A stretch of 64,000 nt of DNA, from the NCBI GenBank assembly GCA_020746875.1, contig JAGTJL010000007.1:1612001-1676000 (forward strand), written 5' to 3'. The notes below the pieces were generated by a model, which worked only from the letters and a program-made list of their open reading frames with translations, searched no databases and was not told where the DNA came from. Origin of the DNA: Rhexocercosporidium sp. MPI-PUGE-AT-0058. Lineage: Eukaryota > Ascomycota > Leotiomycetes > Helotiales. Shown piece after piece: positions 23,234 through 31,889 of the stretch. The translations under genes and the position numbers were made by a program. Every line of letters starts with the position of its first letter. Within the stretch, counting starts at the first letter, position 1.

Positions 23234-24324
23234 TCAAGTTCCACCACCATTGACCCTGCCATGCTCAAGCCCTCTATCTGTGTACCACTTGCGGAACACT
23301 TCCCAGTTTCTGCATGTGTGCACTTGAGGTGTTCCTATGAGATTTGCGTGCAGTTCGTCGCCAAATGGTCTCAATGGGACTGGCGTCAAGTCACTTGCAC
23401 ACTGGATGTTTTGTCGCAGTTGCTCGAAGCAATGTTCTGGTCCTGTTAGTGGATGCATGCTCGGGTCCGTATCAACAAGCTTACCGATGTGGATTCTTCG
23501 CAGTCCTTCGGGCCTAGGTATTGGGCGATTTATTAGTTGCCACATTACGTAATGTTTGGAGAATAGATCAAAACCGGGCTCAAAGAGATCTCGGTAGTAC
23601 CCACAGGTGGTGTTCGTCGTGCTCAGCATAGTACTCTTTGTCCACTGCCTTCCGAATTGCGTTCAAGCAGTGCAGGGAATGCATGACTTCTACTCTTGGG
23701 TAGTGTCAGCCTTCTACAACGATCCGCCTACCGAATTCTTTTGCTTGTCTTACTCTGCGAGGTAGAACCCTTTGATTGGAACCGGATTCTCAAGTTCGTG
23801 TGCTTCTTCCTCTGAGAGAACTAGATATTGGCCTGTGCACTTGGTTAGATCGTCCTTGCAAGTTTGGGTGGTGCCGTACCCGACAGGAGCTCTCCCCATG
23901 CTTTATCGATGTCCTTGTTTGGAGTTCCGACGTACTGAGGCGCAGTAGGCTCATACTCTCGATAGTAGCCCTGCGAGGTTTCGTTGTATCGGAAGGCGCT
24001 CGTGTATGTCACTTGCTGGAGCTGTATCGAGGCTTTCGCGGGATCTGTTTCCGTCAGCATTCCATCCACTTGTTCCTCTTTGAAATGCTTACCCCACTCA
24101 GTCGTGTAGCCATTCTGGAACGTTTGGTTTAGGCAAGTTCCTGCGAGTCGGGTTGACAGGTACAGAGCCTGGAGCCCGAAGATGAGCGTGGTCATGGACA
24201 AGATGATGGTAGATGCTCTTGGCCACTTCGATTGGGGGATTTTGCGACCCAGATCCTCTCCGGTATCCGAGTAATTGTCATCGGAAAGGCCGATCTCCTT
24301 GTATGTTGCGGTGAGTACTGCCAT
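23234..24324 (-). CDS. UstYa-like (DUF3328) oxidase family protein, five exons
   Basis: UstYa-like proteins are membrane-anchored fungal proteins. Characterised members carry out oxidative cyclisation of ribosomal peptides (ustiloxin, cyclochlorotine type) or modify other secondary metabolites. Minus-strand exons are 24324-23880, 23832-23754, 23694-23605, 23513-23485 and 23436-23234 (introns 47, 59, 91 and 48 bp; CTAAC, CTGAC or CTAAT branch-like sites), giving 281 aa. A transmembrane segment lies at about residues 38-58, followed by YVGTPNKDIDKAWGELL at about 131-147. Both signature motifs are intact: HSLHC (180-184) and HIEHC (213-217). The second appears only after splicing across the 29-bp exon 4; an acceptor 6 bp upstream would give HIGPEHC instead. 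The C-terminal DLTPVPL and VHTCRNWE segments are also typical. No peptide precursor or other cluster gene is visible nearby. Function is inferred from family only. Confidence 0.9.
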
Positions 24325-24935
24325 GATGGTTATTCGAGTATGGTGTTGTTCACAGGTTGCTTCGAAGCTCCAGTTGCTTATTGAAGAACAGAGTAGAGCG
24401 AAAACTCATTTGTCGCTAATCTGAGAAACCCACTTCCACTTCCGTTCTTGCGCCAGTGTCACTTCGAAGTCGATGATTTTGTGATCAAAATCTTGATCAT
24501 TCGCGTAGTATGTTCTTACCCGCTCTAAAAGTTAATACAGTGGCAGAATGATGGAAGAGTAGCCGGTATGTCTGTTCCAGTCACCTTACAGTTCGAACGA
24601 CATGTATTCTCGACCACAATTCTGACTCTTTTGGGGGCTATCTACCAAGGATGAGCTATCACTATTATGAGTTACTTGGTGCGTCTCTACCCGAACATTA
24701 AGTAAACAGTCTCGACTGCATCATATTAGTTGGAGATTCTGTGGGTGAGTACTTGTTGCACCCGACCTCGAGCGCGCTTGGGGTGAATACCTCGTCGGCG
24801 ATGACATTCGGCGATGTCTGTCGTTTGTATATCTTCGATTCATGTTAAGTACCGAGAATAAGAACATCCATTTGAAATTCTTGAACACTAACACCATGTC
24901 AGATGACACTCACTGTTATAGACAGTATGTCAAAT
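24325..24935. other. upstream region of the UstYa-like gene; right edge of gene island
   Basis: This has normal GC content and must contain the promoter of the minus-strand UstYa-like gene. No confident gene was found. An ATG at 24651 (plus) opens a short frame reading MSYHYYELLGAS, which resembles the first residues of a J-domain, but it stops after four more codons and no continuation could be spliced. A 62-codon minus-strand frame (24721-24909) is not recognised. The sequence drops abruptly to AT-rich repeat DNA near 24940. Confidence 0.5.
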
Positions 24936-25329
24936 GATTTGATTTAAATAATGGCTATTATTTGAATCAAATCAACAATTTTACGAATTAATTTATCTTA
25001 ATTAATGTTTAATTTAATTTTAATGATATGTTAACTAATTCGCTTTTCATTAGTTTCGCTTAATTAAGACTAAAGTTTACGTGATTTATACTTGTTTTAG
25101 ATATCGCTTATCCCTTTTTAGTATAAATCCCGTTATTTTACTTGTTAAGTAAGGCAGCGATAAAAACCTCCTAAAGCTAACGTTATATTTTTAATTCAAT
25201 ATTAATTTATAAGTCTTATAAAGAAAATATTAATAAGTAACGAAAAGTTAATTTTAATACTTTCGAGTATAAAAAATATTAATTAATATTTAGAAACTTA
25301 ATATTATATATACGCTTATTTATTTTATT

Positions 25330-25560
25330 ATTCCAAAATCGGGCCTGTAATATAAAAGGGCCGAGGCTTTTACGATATAAGTAAAATCAGTCTTACTTGT
25401 ATTTTCATTACGCCGGCGTTTTATTTCTTCTTATAAGTAATTTTTTATACGCTTTTCTTTTAAATACTTTTTAAAAAAAATTTATTTATTTAAATATATT
25501 TTCTCTAATCTTTTACGAAGTTTTATTTACCGTGAACTTTATCTAATACTTATAACCCTT
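25330..25560 (+). repeat. R2 repeat, copy 1
   Basis: This is one of four copies of a ~200-bp repeat (also near 29745, 41450 and, inverted, 58730). Landmarks are AATCGGGCC, AAAGGGCCGAGGCTTTTACG, AAAATCAGTCTTACTT and GCCGGCGTTTTA, followed by an AT-rich half ending in GTGAACTTTAT. It is probably an LTR or a small non-autonomous element; no target duplication was found. The stretch 24936-25329 before it is AT-rich and unassigned. Confidence 0.6.
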
Positions 25561-25664
25561 TAGAAGTAATTTAATCTCTCTCTAGACTTAATTTATTATT
25601 ATTTAATAGACGTTTTAATAAATTAATAAAAAAGAGTTAAATTAAAAATTTCATAATTATTAAT

Positions 25665-26370
25665 AAAAAATTTCGCGGACGCCCAGAAATCGAATCCGCT
25701 ATTTTCGTTATTTTCGCTATTTTCGTTAAAAGGCCGCCTTTAACACTTAAAGCCGCCTTTTTAAATTTTAATTAATCGTTAATATTAAAAGCGCTAGTTT
25801 ATTTTAATAAACGCTAAGCTTAATTAAGTAATTTCTATAAATATAATTTAAACGCTAAAATATTATAATTTTAAAAAATATATATTTTAGCGTTTTTTAA
25901 TTAATTTAATTTAATTAAATTAACGTTAATTTTAAGTTTCGTTTATATTTTATTAAATATATCTTAAAAATTAATTTCGTTAAAGCTTTTACGTTATAAA
26001 TATTTACGTTAAAAAAATTATAATAAGAAAATCGTTCGTTTTAAATAAATTATATATATACGCTAGTCGGCCTTGGCCTTAATCGAGCGTTATAAAAAGC
26101 ATAATTATTATTATTATATTATAATTATAATTATTATTAATATATTATTAATATTATTAATACTTTTATATACTTTATTAATATATTAAATAAAATAGCC
26201 CCACTTTTAAAAATGGGGCTATACTACGCTAGTCTATTTCGACGCTTTCGGCGCTTTCGGCGCGCTTTTAATTTACTATAGTAAGAAACTGTCCCTAAAA
26301 TTTTCGACATGCAACTTTAGCGCCAAAAGCGCCACAGTTGGCGGACGTCCGCTTCTCGATTTTTTTGCAG
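25665..26370 (+). repeat. R1 repeat, copy B
   Basis: This is the longest apparently uninterrupted plus-oriented copy. It starts AAAAAATTTCGCGGACGCC and ends CGATTTTTTTGCAG. Internal landmarks are AAAGGCCGCCTTTAACAC, a hairpin of AAACGCTAAAATAT with ATATTTTAGCGTTT (about 25850-25900), an (ATT)n tract, a second hairpin GCCCCACTTTT/AAAAATGGGGC (26198-26221), and CTTTCGGCGC repeats. It has no coding frame. Confidence 0.65.
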
Positions 26371-26926
26371 ATGATATTAGCAAAAAATTTCTACGGACGC
26401 TTATTAGCGTCACTTTCATATACTAACTTGTTAAAGCGCCGCTAACGGCGCTATTTTCGCCATTTTCGCGGATTTATTATTAATTTAATTCCGAAGACTA
26501 CGCACAGTCTTAAAAACCTCTTTATTAAAGCTCTTACGCTATGAATTTCTACGCCAAAAAAAAATCTAATAAGTGTACGTGACGATTCGGAGAAATTGCA
26601 CTTATGCCAAGGCTCTTATATACACGTGTTATTAAGGTAATAAGGTAATAAAGTAAGGTAAAATAAAATAAGGTAAGATAAGATAAAATAAGGTAAAGCA
26701 AAATAAGGCCTTAAAACCTTAAGGCAAATTTTTTTCGCTGCGAAAGGTAGAGCACCGGCTACTGTAGAAAGTAAGGCGCCACCGCAAAAGTGATTCACCG
26801 AAGTGCCGTTTTTGGTATTAAAATTTTTAATATATAACTTGTAGTCCGAAGCGCTAAAAGCGTCAGAAATAGCGCTTTTAGCGCAGTTAACCGACGTCTG
26901 CCTCTCAAAAAATTTACAGATGTCGA
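26371..26926 (+). repeat. R1-related element abutting copy B
   Basis: It begins GCAAAAAATTTC...CGGACGC and ends AACCGACGTCTGCCTCTCAAAAAATTT, echoing both R1 ends, with GGCGC-rich palindromes at each side. The middle differs from R1 and includes a degenerate AAGGTAAxA purine-rich tract (26634-26705). The 60-codon minus-strand frame over it is an accident of that tract. Confidence 0.45.
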
Positions 26927-27828
26927 TATTATAAGTTTTAATTTATTTTAAAGGGCTATATAATTAAGAGCGCGATTTTAAGCGTTAGAAAGCATTAAAT
27001 AAAATATCGGCTTAAGTAATTAAAAGCTTTATTTTAAGTAATTTAAGTACGAGGAGCATTTATAATTATCGGAATCAGAAAAAGATAAAGAGTCAGATTT
27101 ACGCTTATTATTCCCGGTTTTAATTAAATTAAATTCCGGCTTATTTAAAAACTTTTAAGAAGAAGAAAGTAAAAGACTAAGTAATTAATAAAAGTCGAAA
27201 GATTCGAGTTAATAATAAAGTAACGAAACCGAATCGAAGCGTTTATATAATAATTATTAAAGAGCTAATTGCGGAATTATTATAACTGTTAAACAACCGC
27301 GAGTACTTAAAGGATTTTTTAAGGACTTTCTGGATTAATTAAGGACTAGTACGAAGAGACGGAGAAGACTTAAGCGCAATTTACGTTATTATATTAACGT
27401 TTATACTTAAAAATATTAAAATTCGATAATTAATTAAGCTCTTACGTATTTATTAATCGTAAATACTTAAGGACTTATTAAATTAAAAAAACTTTAGGAA
27501 CTACTCGTTAAGAGAGTACTTTCGAGCCGACGCTATTAAGAAGATTATTAACCTTAAGTCGCGTAACTACTAAAGAATCGTTAAATACACCTTCGTTACC
27601 GAGCAACCGATTCTCTTAAAATAAGTATTTTACGTTAAGGTCGATTCGTTAAGGTATTTAACTTATTGTCGCTCTCGAGTCGTTATAAAAAGAGACTTAT
27701 AGCTTGAAACGTTAATTATATTAATATATATAGCTACTGTAATTACTTACTCATTTAGAACCGCTATAGCTATTATAGCTTAATTTAATTTAATATAATT
27801 AATACTTTTATTAATATTAATAAAAAAT
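26927..27828 (+). other. AT-rich unassigned stretch
   Basis: RIP-like composition with stops in all frames. A plus-strand reading near 27060-27400 is rich in Lys, Glu and Ser and could be a decayed protein, but no domain was recognised. Confidence 0.3.
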
Positions 27829-28582
27829 TTCGCGGACGCTTAAAATCGAATCCGTTATTTTCGCTATTTTAGTCAAAAAGCCGCCTTTAACGCCTAAAGC
27901 CGCCTTTTTAAATTTTAATCGGTCGCTAGTATTAAAATCGCTAGTTTATTTTAATAAATATTAAGCTTAATTAGGTAATCTTTATAAATATAATTTAAAC
28001 GCTAAAATATTATAATTTTAAAAAGAATATTATTAGATTTGACTTCGGTAATTCGTGCCGATTCTACCTTAAAATAGCCGAAGGAGTTTCCATTGCTTAC
28101 GCGGCCCGGAAATTACTTTTGTATTCCGGGAAATTACGCTTGTATTTAATTACGTAGCTCGTATAAGCTATATAATTAATTACGTAATCGTAAAAGCTTT
28201 TAAAGAAGTTATTATTTTATATATAACTACTGAAGAGCTCTTCTAGCTCTTTAAGTAAGTAAGCAAGTAAGTAAAGTAATTCTCTCTTTCTTTAATTACG
28301 TGTCCTCACCTATTGCGCTTCCTCATTTTGATTAACTCGCCTATTCTCACATATTAAATAAAATAAAATAATAAAGCCTTACTTTTAAAAGTAAGGTTAT
28401 AATACGTTAGTTTATTTTAGCGCTTTCGGCGCTTTTTACGCCTTCGGCGCGCTTTTAATTTATTATAATAAAAAATTATTCTTAAAATTTTCAATATATA
28501 ACTTTAGCTTTAAAAGCACCGAAAGCGCCAAAAAGGCGCCTTTAGCGCCTGCGTCCGACGTCTGCCGCAGGATTTTTTTGCA
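27829..28582 (+). repeat. R1 repeat, copy C, with internal part replaced by a solo LTR
   Basis: Both R1 ends are present in plus orientation. Between the AAACGCTAAAATATT landmark (about 28000) and the TATTAAATAAAATA landmark (28352), the roughly 270 bp present in copy B are missing and the copia LTR 28031-28351 stands in their place. Confidence 0.65.
28031..28351 (+). repeat. copia solo LTR (family copy 2)
   Basis: It matches the LTR at 5557-5867 end to end (TATTAGATTTGACTTCGG ... CTATTCTCACA), with a short insertion of AAGT repeats near 28255. No coding sequence adjoins it, and flanking 5-mers AATAT and TATTA do not match. This fits an insertion accompanied by, or followed by, deletion of R1 sequence. 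Confidence 0.75.
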
Positions 28583-28589
28583 AATAAAC

Positions 28590-28790
28590 GTTAAACGAAG
28601 TAAGAAAAGTGCTCGCGTACGCTGCTATTTACCGGACGGATTTAAATAAGACGGAATAATAATAGAAGTTAATCGCGTACTTTACGGACTTAAAGACTTA
28701 TCGGCGCTTTAATACGGTAACTTTATTTATATTTTAATAACTTTAAAGTTAATTACTTATAAAATATAAGATTATATTAAACATATTACT
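28590..28790 (+). pseudogene. copia reverse transcriptase fragment
   Basis: The plus strand reads, with one stop, CYLPDGFK followed by IIIEVNRVLYGLKDLSAL, the well-known PPGF...KxALYGLKQ/DSP segment of copia reverse transcriptase. The remainder of pol is missing on both sides. It is truncated by R1 copy C on the left. Confidence 0.7.
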
Positions 28791-29199
28791 GTATTCGGTA
28801 TAAAGCATACCTTTCCATAACTTAACTACCTTTGCATAAAGCTCTAGCTTCGCATAGAGCTCCGGCTTCCGTGCTTTAAACCTCGGAAGCTTTAAGCTTC
28901 CGGTAAAAGGTTATTCAGGGCTAAAACAGTAGCTTCATTAAGCCTCAAGCTTGCCGTGTTTTAAACCTCGGAAGCTCTAGTAATATAGAGCTAGTTTTAA
29001 TATAAAGCTAGTTTTAATATAAAGCTAGTTTTAATATAAAGCTAGTTTTAATATAAAGCTAGTTTTAATATAAAGCTAATAACCGATGCGAGAGCAAATA
29101 GCCGATGCGAGAGCTAAATAGCTTGGCGTTTAAAAGTAATTATATAGACTTAGTTTTCCTTTAAAGTAATTGAATCATTATTCATACTAAATCTCTTCT
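28791..29199 (+). repeat. short-repeat tract with 17-bp tandem array
   Basis: 28989-29077 holds about five copies of AGCTAGTTTTAATATAA. Just after it, GCCGATGCGAGAGC-type units occur twice. Before it, GTGCTTTAAACCTCGGAAGC and a near-identical copy lie about 110 bp apart (28870 and 28957). None of this looks coding. Confidence 0.75.
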
Positions 29200-29744
29200 T
29201 TTTAAATTATAAGACTCCGATAGCACCTTCTTTTATTTAAGAAGCGCTAAACGCTATAATAGCGTCTAATAAAGTAAGTAATAAAATAAACGGCAAAGCC
29301 CTTTCTAATATTTAATTGCTTATTAAGGATAGCCTTCTTTTATAAATACAATATATAACACGTGCTTTTAAAGCTTAGCAATCGCTTAAACCCCTTTATT
29401 CCTTAAAAGGGTTTAGCTCGGAATTTTTAATTTGCCGAAATTCTTTAATACCTATTTAATTAAGTATAATTTAATAGAAGAATACCTTAATAAGGTAAAA
29501 TAGTTAAGCGATCAGTTAAAAGTTAAAAACCTTGAGTTGCTTAAATAAGTAATAATAGCTTGGGTTCTTAATAACCTAATTAATAATTATAATAGATTGG
29601 TTTTTAATATAACACAGTCTTTAAGAATTAATATTAATTTTTATACCCTTAAGTCTTTATTCTTTAATTTATTAACCGAATTAAAACGTAAAATTAAATG
29701 AAGTTAATATAAATCTATTATATATATGCCTATTCATTTTATCT
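29200..29744 (+). pseudogene. copia gag relic (UBN2-type)
   Basis: The plus-strand reading over about 29470-29700 gives EEYLNKVKQLSDQLKVKN-like sequence, then a VIIAxVLNNLINNYNRLV segment and a closing LLTELKRKI. This is the helical core of the UBN2/gag domain of Ty1/copia elements. It is interrupted by stops where Gln would be expected. Confidence 0.6.
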
Positions 29745-29960
29745 GTACGGAATCGGGCCCGTAATTTGAAAGGGCCGAGGCTTTTACGGTATTAATAAAA
29801 TCAGTCTTACTTATATATTTAATTATGCCGGCGTTTTACTTCCTTTTATAGATAATCTCTTTTATATTTACGCTTCTCTTTTAAACTTCTTCGAAGGCTA
29901 AAGATTAATTTTTTAAATATAATTTACTTTAAACTTTTATAAAGTTTTACTTATTATAAA
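29745..29960 (+). repeat. R2 repeat, copy 2
   Basis: It carries the landmarks GAATCGGGCCCGTAATTTGA, GGGCCGAGGCTTTTACGG and GCCGGCGTTTTAC. It is the least mutated of the four copies. Confidence 0.6.
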
Positions 29961-31341
29961 CTTTATTTAATAAGTTAATCTTTTTATTTTATAAAGAAGC
30001 AATATAAAAAGTAAAGAAACGATTCTTTATTAAGCAATTATATTTAGTAACGCTAGACTTATAAGTAATATTCGCTTCGGCGGTGCCGCTCGTAATATTC
30101 TTTATAAAATTATAAAATTTATAAATCTCTTTTATATAATTAAAAGCGAAAGTGCTTTTAATAACGAATTACTTTAAAGCACTCGCGGTAATAAGAATAA
30201 GAAATCTTTTTATACTTATAATTAATTCGTTTATATTCGTAAAAAAAAAAGGCAAAGCTATAGCTTAAACTAAAAGTAATTTAAATATATTTAATTATAT
30301 AATAAATAATATAATCTTTTTTATTTTTAATATTAATATTAATTTTACGGCTTTAAGTATATTTATTAAAGAATAAATCGCTTAAAAGCAGCGCGAGCTC
30401 AAAAAGTATATGCGCTTATTAATTAAATTTAAAATTAAGAACACTCGTGCGAAGACGCGGCTTACTTATTATAAGAATAGTCTTATTAAACTTCGCCGCC
30501 TTTAAGTAATTTCCGTCGCTTATATAAACGTAATAAATAAATAATATATGGTTAAAGAAAGCTTTTAACGAACCCGTAATATAATATTAGATTTTATTAT
30601 TATTATTATTTTAATAAAAGACTTTAAGTTACTTTTATTAAAGCGTAACTTTAATTTAAATTTAAAAGTTAATTTATTTAACTTATAGCACTTGCTTAAT
30701 AAAGATATTATTAAGCTTAAGACTTTGCCGGCCTCGGGATACCCCCGGGAAATAACCGTATTACTTACGGTAAATTACGTAGCTTATAAACTTAAAATAA
30801 TATTATTAATATATTTAAATTTAAACGCTTATATTTTATTAAAGTATATTATAGCTTAAGCGAAAAATAAGCGCGATTATAAGAAATATTTTACAATTAT
30901 AATTCTTAAAAAATATAAAAAAGAGAGTTTTAAGAGCCTACGAAATTAAAAAAATGCTTAAAAAGAAATCTTTAAAGCTCGCTTATATAATTATAATACG
31001 TATATAAATTGAATACGTGTTATAGCTGTAAATATAAAAGGCGACTTATTAACTTATTAAAGTAATATAAAGTAAATTATAATTAGACTTGAGGATATCT
31101 TGTTAATATAAAACCTATTTATTGACTTTTTAAAAAAGCTTTATATTCTTAAAGAAACTCGAAATATTAAGGTTATTAAGAATATTAAGCGGTTCTGTTA
31201 ATAATTAAGCGAGTTTATTTAAGTAATATGCCGACGGTTTATTATATTTATTAAGGACCGTAATACTCGGATATTTAATAATGATATTATTATTAATTTT
31301 CGTAAAGTAATTATATATATACCGATAACGTAATAAATTAA
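29961..31341 (+). other. RIP-degraded stretch, possibly 5' part of the Gypsy element to the right
   Basis: AT-rich, with Lys-, Asn- and Ile-rich broken frames on the plus strand (clearest about 30720-31320). No diagnostic motif was found. The hAT-type element at 31342 separates it from a gag zinc knuckle, so it could be upstream gag sequence. Confidence 0.3.
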
Positions 31342-31889
31342 GAGGACAGCTAAATCGACACACGGAAATAGCTAAATCGACATACGGATTTTAAGAAAAT
31401 TATAAAATAATAGTTTTTATTTATTTTTTAATTTTATTTTAAAATATTTATTTAGAATAATTATTAATACAAGATTTATTAAATATCTCGCTTAAATATT
31501 ATAAGTATTATTTAATAATAAATAAACAAAAATTAAGATTTTTCTTTTATTTTACGAAAATAAGTAGGAAATAATATATTTTCGCTTAACTTTTTAATTT
31601 TAAATTATTTAATAATAGTTTTATATTTAAATTATTAAAGTTTATTAAATTTTATTATAAAAGTACTTTTTAATATAATATTAAAATATTATCGAAAAAC
31701 TCAACTTTTAATATTATATAACTTTTTTAAAATAAGTTAATTTTTAAAAATAACTTAATAAATATCATTTTTAAGCTAAGATTTAAATATTTTATTAATT
31801 ACTTTTTCTTAATTTATAATAATTATTTTGCCAAGAGATGCCAAGAGATGTCGATTTAATTATTTCCGTGTGTCGATTTAGCTGTCCCC
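31342..31889 (+). mobile_element. hAT-type non-autonomous element, 548 bp, TSD TAAATTAA
   Basis: The ends are GAGGACAGCTAAATCGACAC on the left and the complement of GGGGACAGCTAAATCGACAC on the right. A perfect 8-bp duplication TAAATTAA lies at 31334-31341 and 31890-31897. Each arm repeats the motif ACGGAAATA-x-x-TAAATCGAC. It is a sister family of the GGGTACAGC elements: same subterminal motif, different outer bases. There is no coding frame. Confidence 0.85.

Noticed and set aside
23437..23442. Alternative acceptor of UstYa-like intron 4, giving two extra residues
   Set aside because: It also keeps the frame, but turns the second motif from HIEHC into HIGPEHC, which breaks the family HxxHC pattern.
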